A stretch of 64,000 nucleotides of DNA from UBA3951 sp050952125 (GTDB taxonomy: Bacteria > Bacillota > Sulfobacillia > Fermentithermobacillales > Fermentithermobacillaceae), in contig JBMNKK010000001.1 in assembly GCA_050952125.1 (NCBI GenBank), positions 248,001 to 312,000 on the forward strand, read 5' to 3'. Positions 51,058 through 60,279 of the stretch are shown in pieces. Within the stretch, counting starts at the first letter, position 1. Every line of letters begins with the position of its first letter. Both the position numbers and the translations under genes were made by a program. The notes below the pieces were generated by a model. That model did no database searches and was not told where the DNA came from. It was given only the letters and a program-made list of their open reading frames with translations.

Positions 51058-51251
51058 GAAAGACTTTCCCTCCATCTCGCAAGGCACCGTAAGCCTCCAC
51101 GACAACATATTCCTGGGTAAGTGCCCCCGACAATGCACTTGCGCGCTGCATTTCGGGCAAGGGCTGTCTTCGCGCTATGTATGTCAAAACTTACCCCTTG
51201 CTTGTTCAGAGGATTATCATATCACTCACGCAACCCCCTGAACCACAGTGG

Positions 51252-51257
51252 TATAAT
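51252..51257 (+). promoter_or_regulatory. Minus-10 element of the FMN-riboswitch transcript
   Basis: A consensus TATAAT stands at 51252-51257, about 12 bp before the riboswitch begins. No clear -35 box is found at 16-18 bp. Activator help or an extended -10 may compensate. Confidence 0.55.
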
Positions 51258-51267
51258 CTTGCCGGAA

Positions 51268-51412
51268 GCACAAGTCTTCGGGGCAGGGTGAAATTCCCGA
51301 CCGGCGGTAATCCTCTTCCTCGCGAAAGCGGCAAGAGAGGCGAGCCCGACAGCACCAACAGTTGAGTCCGGTGAGATTCCGGCGCCGACGGCAACAGTCC
51401 GAATGGGAGGAG
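51268..51412 (+). promoter_or_regulatory. FMN riboswitch (RFN element)
   Basis: The hallmark RFN cores are present in order: CTTCGGGGCAGGGTGAAATT, CCCGACCGGCGGTAA, AGCCCGAC, TCCGGTGAGATTCCGG and CAGTCCGAATGGGAGGAG. The last block holds the ribosome binding site of the next gene, so FMN binding should hide it and lower translation. It stands 5' of an ECF-type S component at 51420, giving FMN feedback on vitamin uptake. Confidence 0.95.
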
Positions 51413-51419
51413 ACTCAAT

Positions 51420-51896
51420 ATGGATCTTAAGCGTTTCGTGCTGCTGGCTGTTGTCGCGTCACTGGTACTTGTCGCGACCTCGTTCCTTAAAGTACCTACC
51501 CCCACCGGATACGTCCATTTGGGAGACGGGATTATCTATGCTGCTGCAATAGCCTTCGGGCCATCTTTCGCAGCCGTGTCGGGAGCAGTAGGATCCACGC
51601 TAGCCGATGTTCTAGGCGGATACTTCATCTGGGCACCTTGGACTTTCATCATCAAAGGGGTGGCGGGCCTTATCATCGGCAAGATGGGGCACGGGAAGTC
51701 CAGGTCGGCGCAGGCGCTTTCAATGGTGATCGCGGGGGTGTGGACCGTAGCCGGCTACGCGGCGGGAACCGCCGTTCTGTATTCGCCGGCGTCAGTTCCC
51801 GCAGAAGTCTTGGGCAACATCGTGCAGGTGGGGTCCGGAGTGGCCGTCGGGATGGTCGTGGGGCCGGTCCTCACATCGCTCAATCACCAAGCCTAG
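51420..51896 (+). CDS. ECF transporter S component, FMN-riboswitch controlled
   Basis: 158-residue membrane protein with about five or six helices. It begins MDLKRFVLLAVVASLVLVAT, and the block TPTGYVHLGDGIIYAAAIAFGP is typical of S components of the PF07155/HmpT type. The riboswitch points to riboflavin or a flavin precursor as cargo, although the sequence does not look like classical RibU. It would bind the vitamin and share a common EcfAA'T energising module, which is not in the window. A strong terminator follows. Confidence 0.85.
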   Translation: MDLKRFVLLAVVASLVLVATSFLKVPTPTGYVHLGDGIIYAAAIAFGPSFAAVSGAVGSTLADVLGGYFIWAPWTFIIKGVAGLIIGKMGHGKSRSAQALSMVIAGVWTVAGYAAGTAVLYSPASVPAEVLGNIVQVGSGVAVGMVVGPVLTSLNHQA

Positions 51897-51900
51897 CCAT

Positions 51901-51969
51901 CCGCGGCTGCTCTATATCGGGGCTTCCTGCATGGAGGCCCGGAGCAGCCGCGGCAGCTGTTTGTATTTT
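51901..51969 (+). terminator. Terminator of the ECF S-component transcript
   Basis: A 12-bp stem (51901-51912 with 51942-51953) encloses a smaller GGGCTTCC/GGAGGCCC helix and is followed by TGTTTGTATTTT. It sits five bases after the ECF stop on the plus strand. Confidence 0.8.
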
Positions 51970-51976
51970 CCCGTTC

Positions 51977-53359
51977 CTAAACCCTCTCGAACTTTGCGGT
52001 AAAGTGCCTGAGAACGGGCGCCTGGTACACAAGACGCAGTCCGCTTACCGATGAAGCCCGTTCTTTTAGCCTGGCAAGAGCCTTAGCCACCATAGCCATA
52101 TGCCTGTCGGTGTATACCCTCCGGGGCACGGCGAGCCTTACGAGTTCCAGGTCAGGCCAAATATCCTCTCCGGTAACGGAGTCAACGTGGCCGAAAGCGC
52201 ACCCTCCGAGCTCGACGCCTCTCACGCCGCCCTCGATGTAAAGCTCTACCACCAGAGCTTGAGCCGGGAACTCGTTCCTAGGAAGGTGCGGGAACATCGC
52301 CTTTGCGTCTATATACACGCCGTGGCCGCCTGTCGGCCTCACTATGGGGATGCCCGCGTCAATCAACAAATCGCCGAGGTAGCGAACCTGCCCTATCCGC
52401 TCTTCCAGGTAAGCCTCATCAAGCACTTCACGAAGTCCTCGGGCAATAGCCTCCAGGTCGCGCCCGGCAAGGCCGCCGTACGTCACAAATCCCTCAAAGG
52501 GGATCTGCCGCTCGATCGCCTTCTGGTACATCGCCTCGTCCCGAAGGGCCAGAAACCCGCCGATATTGACCAGCGCGTCCTTCTTGGCGCTCATCGAGCA
52601 TCCGTCGCCGTATGAGAACATCTCTCTTGCGATGTCCTTGATGGACTTGTCTTCGTACCCCGGCTCGAGGTTCTTTATGAACCAGCAGTTCTCCGCAAAC
52701 CGCGCGGCATCAAAGAATACCGGCTTACCGTACTTGCGCGCTATCTGGCTGACGCCTCTAATGTTCTCCATTGAGACCGGCTGTCCGCCGTTGTTGTTGC
52801 AGGTCACGGTTATGAGTACGAAAGGCACTTTTTCCGGGTTCTTCTTTATCTCGTCCTGTAGTTTGCCGAGGTCGAAGTTTCCTTTGAAGGGAACCTCTTC
52901 GGCGACCCGGTAACCGGGCTCCGCCAAGCAATTGACCGGCTCGGCGCCGCGAAGCAGGACGTGCCCTTCCGTGGTGTCAAAATGCATGTTTGCAGGGACC
53001 CTGTCTCCTTCTTTCACCATGACGGACATGAGGATGTGCTCAGCTCCTCTGCCCTGGTGGGTAGGAACCACGTAATCAAAGCCCATGATGTCTTTCACCG
53101 ATGCATTGAGGTTGAAGTAGTTCCTGCTGCCTGCATAGGCCTCATCGCCCAGCATCATCCCGGCCCACTGCGTATCCGACATGGCGGATGTACCGCTGTC
53201 AGTGAGGAGATCTATGTACACGGCATCGGAAGGAAGTGAAAACACGTTGTAGCCGGCTTCCTTGATAAGTTTCTCGCGCTCGGCCCTGTCAAGTTCCCTA
53301 ACCATCTCGACCATCTTGATGCGGAAAGGCTCGGCATACTCGTCTCTTGGCCTAAACAC
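51977..53359 (-). CDS. tnaA: Tryptophanase
   Basis: 460-residue PLP beta-eliminating lyase. The Schiff-base lysine is in CSMSAKKDALVNIGG. The family contains tryptophanase and tyrosine phenol-lyase. The central part is closer to tyrosine phenol-lyase, with FEGFVTYGGLAGRDLEAIARG. But the two specificity regions read as tryptophanase: VRGVELGG, where the phenol-lyase has the MERG arginine, and VLRHFTAKF, where the phenol-lyase has a Phe for the His. So indole-forming tryptophanase is favoured, with moderate certainty. It makes pyruvate, indole and ammonia from tryptophan. GTG start with GAGGTG upstream. Confidence 0.85.
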   Translation of the reverse strand: MFRPRDEYAEPFRIKMVEMVRELDRAEREKLIKEAGYNVFSLPSDAVYIDLLTDSGTSAMSDTQWAGMMLGDEAYAGSRNYFNLNASVKDIMGFDYVVPTHQGRGAEHILMSVMVKEGDRVPANMHFDTTEGHVLLRGAEPVNCLAEPGYRVAEEVPFKGNFDLGKLQDEIKKNPEKVPFVLITVTCNNNGGQPVSMENIRGVSQIARKYGKPVFFDAARFAENCWFIKNLEPGYEDKSIKDIAREMFSYGDGCSMSAKKDALVNIGGFLALRDEAMYQKAIERQIPFEGFVTYGGLAGRDLEAIARGLREVLDEAYLEERIGQVRYLGDLLIDAGIPIVRPTGGHGVYIDAKAMFPHLPRNEFPAQALVVELYIEGGVRGVELGGCAFGHVDSVTGEDIWPDLELVRLAVPRRVYTDRHMAMVAKALARLKERASSVSGLRLVYQAPVLRHFTAKFERV

Positions 53360-53461
53360 GCTGCTACACCTCGTTTAGTTATGTTGGCAAGTTAGTATTC
53401 CACGGAATGGAACATCTTCCCTTCGCAAGGTTCGGCCCCGGCCGGCCTCCCCCCGCGAGCC

Positions 53462-53565
53462 AACTTTGCGTTTTTCGCAACGTTTTTTGGGGCAACTTTG
53501 CGTTTTTCGCAACGGGCCGCTGCAAAATCGCAAAGTCGACAGGATTCGCGTGATGTTTTTCGCAA
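53462..53565 (+). repeat. Palindromic repeat element, copy 2
   Basis: Related to the element at 17573-17676. It has two direct TTTGCGTTTTTCGCAACG units, a T-run, the CCGCTGCAAAATCGCAAAG half-palindrome, and the shared tail GACAGGATTCGCGT plus GTTTTTCGCAA. The long palindrome is imperfect here. It lies in the 373-bp gap between tnaA and the NlpC/P60 gene, which otherwise holds a small hairpin (GGCGG/CCGCC near 53690) and no coding region. Confidence 0.75.
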
Positions 53566-53732
53566 TGAAATCCGCCCCTTCCCTATCGAGAAGTGACCGC
53601 TTCGGATCGGCCTCATTATGTCTCCCAACAAGCCCTCGCCACATACAATGGAACGCTCGGCAACGGGGGTGGAGCGACCCGGGCAGTGCGAGGCGGCGAA
53701 AAACCGCCTAAGAGCAGAGGAGGAGCCTTTCG

Positions 53733-54146
53733 GTGACATACAAGGATTTCATCGGGATACCGTTCCGGTTCAGAGGGCGCAGCATGGACGGCGTCGACTG
53801 CTTAGGTTTGGTGGTGATGTACCTTAGGACGCGAGGATTTTACATTCCGGATAGAGACCATCTGCCGATGACTCATGACCGACAGCCCGACTACATGGAT
53901 AGGGCAATCGAGGCGCTTTCAAAGTACTGCGTCCGGGTGGAAGAAATACGTCCCGACGATATCCTTCTCATGCGCTTACCTGGCGGCTACACTCACATGG
54001 GCGTGATGGTGGATGACTTCAACATGCTCCATGTCTTGAAAGACCGCCCAAGCGGCCTAGAGCCCGCACTCAAGTACGGGCGGAGAGTGGTGGCAGTCTT
54101 TAGGCCGGTTACGCTCTTGCGCGGTGGAACCAAAGCCTCCAAATAA
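53733..54146 (+). CDS. NlpC/P60-like cysteine hydrolase
   Basis: 137 residues from a GTG at 53733 with GAGGAGG upstream. The catalytic Cys23 is in GVDCLGLV, the His88 in YTHMGVMVDD, and His100 can be the third residue. It has no signal peptide and no binding modules, resembling the phage-tail/K-type NlpC subgroup rather than exported wall hydrolases. Whether it cleaves peptidoglycan peptides or another amide is unknown. It is flanked by the repeat element copy 2 and the MOP-type transporter gene. Confidence 0.82.
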   Translation: MTYKDFIGIPFRFRGRSMDGVDCLGLVVMYLRTRGFYIPDRDHLPMTHDRQPDYMDRAIEALSKYCVRVEEIRPDDILLMRLPGGYTHMGVMVDDFNMLHVLKDRPSGLEPALKYGRRVVAVFRPVTLLRGGTKASK

Positions 54147-54231
54147 GCTTCTAGACTTCGCTCCGCCGCGAGGTCTGCCTCAATGGACATGAGTGGCATG
54201 AAGAGTGACGGAATGCCGAACAGCGGCGTAC

Positions 54232-55572
54232 TTAAGCCGGTATACTCTCTTCGATCTGGGGGACCTTTTCCAGGTAATGCCGGGTATCTGTCAGCGACCG
54301 TACCGACCCGTAAGATATGGCTGCCTCAACCGCACCCCCTATGGCCGTAGCCAAAGAAGCCGCGGCTCCCCCCATTGCCGGAAATGCTCTGGCCATCAAG
54401 AGCACGCATGCCGAAGTGACCGCTACGTTGCTCACCTTTGCGGCCGTCACGTACTCAGAGTGCCTGTGAAGCATCAGGATACCGCTGAAAAACTCGGCGC
54501 ACGCAAGGGCAATAGGAGTAAGAGCCAGAAACGACAGGGTCCTCACACTCTCTAGGGAAATGTCAGGCGGAGCCCCGATGATTGAGCTGAAAATGAACGA
54601 ACCGAAGGGCGGAAGGCTTGATACCAAGAGAAGCACGGAAGCCAGGCCACCCATGCCCAGAATGAAGGCCCTGAGCTTTTTGAAAGAAGCGCGGTCCTTC
54701 ACGAAGATGACCACGGCGTGATAGATGCTGTAGGTAACCGCCACGAAAATGTAGGAGAAACTCGAAGCGACCTGAAACCCTGCCAGAGCGACTTCGGGCC
54801 GCGCCATTCTGGACAGCGACGCGGTCACTACCGGCTTGGCGAGGGTCTGGATAATCGCCGCTGCGGCTAGCGGCAGCATGAACTTAACGATATGCTGCGG
54901 CCGCAGTACCGGAACGTCATCGGGCTCGCCACTTAGGGGTGGGATGAACTTGGTCGCTACCACAAACGCCAAGATGGCCTCTATGGATATGCCCGCCGAC
55001 AGGATCACGGAGCCGACAGGCCCGCCGGGCATGATGGCCGGTATGGTGGACGCGACCACGAGCATTCCCGTCACGCGTATAGCCATGTTGATGGTCAGCC
55101 AGTACGTTCTTTTCCCCAGCGTAATCAAGGATTGGTAGATGGAGCGGGTGGCGGACGCCAGCGGCCACAAGATAAAGACTCGGAGAGCCGGGACGGAAGC
55201 CGCATAGACAGCATCGCTAAGTCCCAATATCCCTTGGAAGACAGTACGCGACAGAGGGGTCCACGCAACCAACACGTATCCTGAGATCAGTATCGCCAGC
55301 ATCGCCAAGGCGACTCTGCCCGTAGTACGGAACGATTGCCTGCCCCGCACAAAAGTCAGCGCCATCCGGTGCATCGCGTAACAAGACGATTCAAACACCT
55401 GGCCCACGCTGTACGCCGCAGAATAAGCAGCCAGCGCGATCGCGGGCTGAAACGTGCGCGCGACCGCGCCGGATATTACCGAATGCGTCACCATCATGAG
55501 CACGGAAGTAGCCGCAAGCGGTATGTAAAACCTCAGTATGTCGGTAAGCGTGACCTCGCCATTGGAACCCAA
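54232..55572 (-). CDS. MOP-superfamily (MATE/ANKH-like) membrane transporter
   Basis: 446 residues with twelve hydrophobic segments. It begins LTDILRFYIPLAATSVLMMV, as in MOP superfamily flippases and in bacterial relatives of the animal ANKH transporter. No motif fixes the substrate. The start is TTG at 55572 (GGGGGATAATC upstream). An ANKH-like role would fit organic anion or nucleotide export, but this is only a resemblance. It converges with the NlpC/P60 gene. Confidence 0.75.
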   Translation of the reverse strand: MGSNGEVTLTDILRFYIPLAATSVLMMVTHSVISGAVARTFQPAIALAAYSAAYSVGQVFESSCYAMHRMALTFVRGRQSFRTTGRVALAMLAILISGYVLVAWTPLSRTVFQGILGLSDAVYAASVPALRVFILWPLASATRSIYQSLITLGKRTYWLTINMAIRVTGMLVVASTIPAIMPGGPVGSVILSAGISIEAILAFVVATKFIPPLSGEPDDVPVLRPQHIVKFMLPLAAAAIIQTLAKPVVTASLSRMARPEVALAGFQVASSFSYIFVAVTYSIYHAVVIFVKDRASFKKLRAFILGMGGLASVLLLVSSLPPFGSFIFSSIIGAPPDISLESVRTLSFLALTPIALACAEFFSGILMLHRHSEYVTAAKVSNVAVTSACVLLMARAFPAMGGAAASLATAIGGAVEAAISYGSVRSLTDTRHYLEKVPQIEESIPA

Positions 55573-55657
55573 GATTATCCCCCGTCATGGAGCGCCATCG
55601 ACTTTACGGGCAGCCTACCCACATTGAGGCCTGCCTGCGTCCATATCTACAATGATA

Positions 55658-56816
55658 CTACTTCTTATACACTACTTTACCGTCAATGAGTACCATCCAG
55701 GCCCTACCACTTACTTCAAGCGGGCATCCGTCGTAGATGGCCAGGTCGGCGTCCTTCCCGGGAGTGATGCTGCCGAAGCGGTCCTGAAGCCCGAGGATTT
55801 CGGCAGGGTTGAGCGTGATGGCCTTGATAGCTTCTTCAGGATCCATCCCCGCCTGTACTGCCATGCCGGCCATAACGGGAAGCGACGATAGCGGGAGCAC
55901 CGGCGAGTCGGTTATGATCGCGACCTTTACCCCTGCCTTTGAGAGCACTCCGGGCGTCACGAAAGACTGGTTGGTCAACTCAAACTTGGTCTTGTGGCCG
56001 AAGGACGGGCCAACGATGGCGGCGGCGCCCTCTTTCGCGAGGATATCCGCTATAAGATGGCCTTCCGTGCAGTGATCCAGGGTGACCTTGACGCCAAACT
56101 CCTTGGCGATGCGGATGGCCGTAAAGATATCGTCGGCTCTGTGGGCGTGGGCCTTAAGCGGCAACTCTCCCCTGACCACCGGAAGCAGCGCTTCGAGTTT
56201 CGCGTCATATGCAGGATACTTCGACAGGTCGTCTCCTGCTCTGTCGATCAGCTCCATATACCTCTTCGCCTTGTAGAGAGCTTCGCGCAAGAGAGCAGCA
56301 GTACCCATCCTCGTCATGGGAGTCTTGTTCTTAGAGTGGTAAACCCGCTTTGGGTTCTCGCCGAACGCGATCTTCATGGCCAGCGGGTCTTTCACGATCA
56401 TATCGTCGACCCGCACGCCGACCGTCTTGACCACCATGAAGGTACCGCCGATCACATTGCCGCTGCCGGGGCCGGTTGCGGCAAGGGTGACGCCCGCTTC
56501 CCGCGCTTCCTTGACGGTTTCGTCAAGGGGGTTAAAACCGTCAATTGCCCGCACATGCGGGGTCACCGGATCGGTCATCTCGTTCTCGTCGCTACCCTCA
56601 AAACCGATAGCCGACTCCATCATCCCGACGTGGCAATGGGCGTCGATGAAACCGGGGTAGACCGTTCTACCTCCCACGTCGATGACCTCGGCCCCATCGG
56701 GGATCTCTATCGAGGCTCCGACATAAGCGATCTTGCCGTTATCGATTAGGATTGAGCCGTTCTCGATTACGGGCCTGTCTACAGGATGAGATCCTAGCAT
56801 TCTTGATTGCCAGCAA
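55658..56816 (-). CDS. Amidohydrolase family protein, with probable frameshift near its start
   Basis: About 385 residues, an imidazolonepropionase-like or dihydroorotase-like amidohydrolase. Metal motifs are PGFIDAHCHVGM, KAHAHRADD, LDHCTEGHL and ITDSPVLP. The best start is TTG at 56816, eight bases after AGGAGG. It reads LLAIKNARI, as usual for this family, but that frame closes soon after. The main frame (VDRPVIENGSILIDNGKIAY) resumes one base later, near 56788. One extra base would explain this. An in-frame ATG at 56800 gives a working alternative. The substrate is unknown. Confidence 0.82.
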
Positions 56817-56956
56817 CAGAAGAACCTCCTCTCACGGACTTCTCGGAAGTTTTCGATATCGAAATTCCTAAGTCCTTGTGGAGGCACCCGGCCGGCGTCT
56901 CACTCTACTTAAGCGACACGTCGAGCGATAGGTGCTAGAGTATCATAGGAAAACCG

Positions 56957-58147
56957 GTGAAAGGATGGATAACCTCTTTGAGCCACCGTCCGGAGCACGG
57001 GATTGACCAGCGGAATCTCGAACAGGAAAACACCGCGGACTATCGCGCGTACACAATCGAAGGCCCGCCCGCGAGGTTGGGTGAACAGCTCTCCGGCCAC
57101 CACCGGGGATATGACGGTCCTCGATTGGCAGATCTCAGCCGCGACCAAATAGCCTTCGCGCGGGAGTGCGCGCATGAAGCCCGGCTGATCTACCCTCCGC
57201 TCATAGAAGAGCTCGAGGCATGGGCCGATGCCGGCCAACTGCAAAAGGACGAAGCGTACTTCTACATTTCAATCGGTATGACGAAGACGTCCCGCCAGGG
57301 GCGGAGCCGCCGGGCTTCGACTCGGGTTGCGGCAGACGAGAATCGCCAGTGCAGCACTGTCGGGTTGATGACGCCCGGGGGACCCGTGGTCGGCAGGAAC
57401 TTTGACTTGTTCTACAGGGTAAGGGTAAGGCACCTGATCACCACCCGTCCGGAAATGGGACTTATCCACACAGGGATGTATGACGGGTTAGTGGCGGGAA
57501 GGACCGACGGCCTTAACGAGAAAGGCTTGTTTGTGAGCCTCCAAACTGTACGGACGAAGCCTCCCGGAGCAAGAAAATCGGGCCTATTCTGCGTGCATAT
57601 AGCGAGATTGGTGCTTGAGACTTGCTCGACGGCTCAGGAAGCGGCCGCCAAGATTGCCCTCGTGCCCCACCTGGCATCATACAACTATTTCCTAGCAGAT
57701 CCGGGCGAGATGCTGGTAGTTGAGGCTCACCCTGAAAGGATTAGAGCGCGGCGAGCGGAGGACGGAGTACTCGCCTGTGCGAACCACTACGCCCACCCGG
57801 ACATGATCGAGCTCATGAGAGCGGAGCCGCCTAGCAGCAGAGCGAGAGAGGAGTTCCTTTCCAATGGAGCCCGCCAAATCCGCGATACCCTTGGCGAGCA
57901 AGGTCTGCCTGAAGCCGCCGCGGCGTCAGCCACTCGCGACATTGCCTCGCTCATGCGGGATCACACGGTTCCGGTATGCGGCCATGTCGACGGCATGGCG
58001 ACGCTCTGGTCATCCATTGCGGCACCGAGGCTCAGGTGGATAGCGTTCGCTGCGGGAGCACCGTGCAGGAAGCGATATGTCGAATCGCCGCTCCAGTACC
58101 CCCCACACTCACGTCTTGCGGCCGAACCTCCTGAGGAGCCTCTTTAG
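56957..58147 (+). CDS. C45-type acyltransferase/amidase (Ntn hydrolase family)
   Basis: 396 residues from a GTG at 56957 with AGGAAAA upstream. The candidate self-processing nucleophile is Cys132 in RQCSTVGLMTPGGPVVGRNF. This is the pattern of C45/acyl-CoA:6-aminopenicillanate acyltransferase relatives and choloylglycine-like Ntn enzymes. The Arg-rich stretch just before Cys132 (SRQGRSRRASTR) may be the processing loop. It probably hydrolyses an amide; a beta-lactam or N-acyl amino acid substrate is possible. Its 3' end overlaps the convergent DUF1232 gene by 39 bp. Confidence 0.8.
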   Translation: MKGWITSLSHRPEHGIDQRNLEQENTADYRAYTIEGPPARLGEQLSGHHRGYDGPRLADLSRDQIAFARECAHEARLIYPPLIEELEAWADAGQLQKDEAYFYISIGMTKTSRQGRSRRASTRVAADENRQCSTVGLMTPGGPVVGRNFDLFYRVRVRHLITTRPEMGLIHTGMYDGLVAGRTDGLNEKGLFVSLQTVRTKPPGARKSGLFCVHIARLVLETCSTAQEAAAKIALVPHLASYNYFLADPGEMLVVEAHPERIRARRAEDGVLACANHYAHPDMIELMRAEPPSSRAREEFLSNGARQIRDTLGEQGLPEAAAASATRDIASLMRDHTVPVCGHVDGMATLWSSIAAPRLRWIAFAAGAPCRKRYVESPLQYPPHSRLAAEPPEEPL

Positions 58148-58675
58148 AACGTTCCTCCCCAACACTTCGGAGGCGACGTCGAGGACGGTCTCGATAAGGC
58201 CGATGATGTCTTTCTGCCCGCTCCAGTGCTCCAACACAACTTCCCGTGGGGCGGTACTGAGGAGATCCCTGATTACGATGACCGCAGCTACAAGGTCGTC
58301 AACCTGCCCCAATACCGGAATGAAATCCGGAACCAGGTCAACGGGGCTCACGAGGTAGGCCGTGAAGAGACCGAGCTTCACCTTGGCCTTGGCCGGTACC
58401 CTCGGGTCTTTCATCAATCGGAAAATAAGGGCGACAAAATCGGGCAGGGTGAGGCATATCTCGGCTGCCTTCCGGAGCCTAGGGGGAACCTTCCCGCTCA
58501 CCGCTTCCATAACCTTGCTTCTGACTCTGTCATAAGTCCGTTTCTCGGACGGAGTCAAGGCGTCGGCGGTGGCAGCATGAGCGCCGTCGCCCGCGGCAGC
58601 ACAACCGCCGGCAGCATCGCCGGCGGCAGAAGTCACACTTACGCTTATGCCCCGGTCCTCGCTCTCCCTATTCAT
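58109..58675 (-). CDS. DUF1232 (YkvA-like) membrane protein
   Basis: 188 residues from the ATG at 58675. The YkvA/DUF1232 core is KLGLFTAYLVSPVDLVPDFI followed by PVLGQVDDLVAAVIVIRDL, at about residues 95-135. The N-terminal 60 residues are Ala/Gly/Ser-rich. Its ATG overlaps the stop of the lipoprotein gene, so it is the last gene of the vWA-PP2C-kinase operon. The YkvA family function is unknown; it often sits with envelope stress genes. Confidence 0.85.
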   Translation of the reverse strand: MNRESEDRGISVSVTSAAGDAAGGCAAAGDGAHAATADALTPSEKRTYDRVRSKVMEAVSGKVPPRLRKAAEICLTLPDFVALIFRLMKDPRVPAKAKVKLGLFTAYLVSPVDLVPDFIPVLGQVDDLVAAVIVIRDLLSTAPREVVLEHWSGQKDIIGLIETVLDVASEVLGRNVLKRLLRRFGRKT

Positions 58676-60227
58676 CAAATACCGATACCACCGTCAGAGT
58701 GGCCGGGCCTTCTTCTCCCTTACGGAAAAGCAGGAGCAGATCGTCGTTGTAGCCCAAAATTACGGTGGTGATCGTGCCCCAAGAATCCATCTTGCGGAGC
58801 TCGCTGCTCTTGAGGAACCAGAGGTCCGTCACTTGTCCCGTAGTAATAAGCGCAGCCGTGTACTCGCCAAAGACCGGATTCTCAGACTGGAAGTGCCAGT
58901 AGCCGTCCGCAATCTTGGTGGAGTGCAGAGGAGTCTCTGTGCTCGCGCCTGCCCCGGATTTGGCGAGAGCAACCCACAGGCTCTCTCCCTGGCTGAACTG
59001 ATAGTAGACACTCTTGTTGTCGGCGTCGAAGGCTAAGGGATAGATGAAAGAAGGCTCGTCGCTGGCCGGAGGTTCTAGCGCTGCCAGTCTCACCGGCAGC
59101 TCGTTCCCGGTTGCCGACACGGTCCAAACGCCGTCCCACGGGATACAGGGCATGCCCATGTCCATATACGTCGCGGAATCCATGGTAGCCTCGCCGCTCA
59201 CAAACACTAACGACTTAGAGTCATTCGACCACCTGAAGTTGGAGAGCACCTTGCCGTCGAGAGAGACAGAGCAGACGACATTGCCCGACGTATCCATAAC
59301 GGTGATCTTAGGCGCGATGGTCAGGGGACCATCCTCACCCGGGAAAAAGGCGTAGTCGGCGCGCGCGGTTCCTGTCTCGCCTGCCTTCCTGTCTACGGTG
59401 TACGCAGCCACGTACTTGCCGTCGGGCGACCATTGGGGAATGAAGCTCATGGTGTCTCCATTGGGGAGAAGCGGCTTTTCCACCCCGCTTGACGCTTCCA
59501 GGATGTACACCCCGCTCTTGCCGTCCTCAAGTAGTTCGTAGACAAAGTGATTGCCATCGGGCGAAATGCGCGCGTAGAACAACCCGTCATAGGTCGGTAA
59601 GCCTACCCTTATCTGAGACAGCCGGTTCTCGTTCAAATCGTAGGCCCACACGGCACCGGTCATCGTCAGATAGACCTTGCCGCGCTCCGGGATATACTCA
59701 GCCGTATGCAATTGTCCTTCCGGCAGGTCAACGAAGGCAAGTTCAGTGGCGGTTCCCTCCACTATGTCTCCTGACAGAACCGAGATCCCGCGCTTACCGG
59801 TATTCGGCCCCTGGTTCTGGTAGCCAAAAGCCGCGAAGAGCGCCTTGCCGGCCTCGGTCCATCCGAGGGTTCTGTAGTAAAGCCCGTCGACCGAACCCAT
59901 CGGAGATGAATACAGCGCAACAGGGGCGTGCTCCTCTCCCCCGATCGGCGTGACGGCGACAGATTGTCCCGACTCGTTGTTGAGGATGAGGAGGGCGTAC
60001 TTACCGTCAGGAGAAATAACCTGGTCGGCGCGGTCTGCCCACGCCCAATCGTCGATTTCGAACTCGGTCTTGACCGTCGGATTGAAGGTCCGGGAGGTGG
60101 GCAAAGGCTCTCCGTTAGAGCTCTTGCCTGAACAGGCCGATAGGATTAATGAAAACGCAAGGACAATACCCAAAGCCGAAAACAACTTGGCTTTCACTGT
60201 CCTTCCAATGGAACTTGCTGGATTCAT
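58668..60227 (-). CDS. Lipoprotein with WD40/TolB-like beta-propeller
   Basis: 519 residues from the ATG at 60227, preceded by GGAGAGG. A lipoprotein signal peptide (LFSALGIVLAFSLILSAC) has its lipobox Cys at the end. The mature part repeats strand blocks such as SPDGKYALLILNN, SPDGNHFVYELLEDG, SPDGKYVAAYTVD and WSNDSKSLVFVSG, the signature of a TolB/WD40-like propeller of about six or seven blades. It would face outward. It is in the same operon as the kinase, PP2C and vWA genes, so it may be the sensor or output of that pathway. Confidence 0.85.
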   Translation of the reverse strand: MNPASSIGRTVKAKLFSALGIVLAFSLILSACSGKSSNGEPLPTSRTFNPTVKTEFEIDDWAWADRADQVISPDGKYALLILNNESGQSVAVTPIGGEEHAPVALYSSPMGSVDGLYYRTLGWTEAGKALFAAFGYQNQGPNTGKRGISVLSGDIVEGTATELAFVDLPEGQLHTAEYIPERGKVYLTMTGAVWAYDLNENRLSQIRVGLPTYDGLFYARISPDGNHFVYELLEDGKSGVYILEASSGVEKPLLPNGDTMSFIPQWSPDGKYVAAYTVDRKAGETGTARADYAFFPGEDGPLTIAPKITVMDTSGNVVCSVSLDGKVLSNFRWSNDSKSLVFVSGEATMDSATYMDMGMPCIPWDGVWTVSATGNELPVRLAALEPPASDEPSFIYPLAFDADNKSVYYQFSQGESLWVALAKSGAGASTETPLHSTKIADGYWHFQSENPVFGEYTAALITTGQVTDLWFLKSSELRKMDSWGTITTVILGYNDDLLLLFRKGEEGPATLTVVSVFDE

Positions 60228-60279
60228 GAATAGAGTCACCTCTCCACACTTAAGACGGTTCCCGGCCCCCCTAGAGTTC

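Noticed and set aside
53580..53732. Cyclic-di-AMP (ydaO-type) riboswitch before the NlpC/P60 gene
   Set aside because: NlpC/P60 genes are often under this riboswitch and some GGGG and GACCC words occur, but the ordered core motifs are missing.
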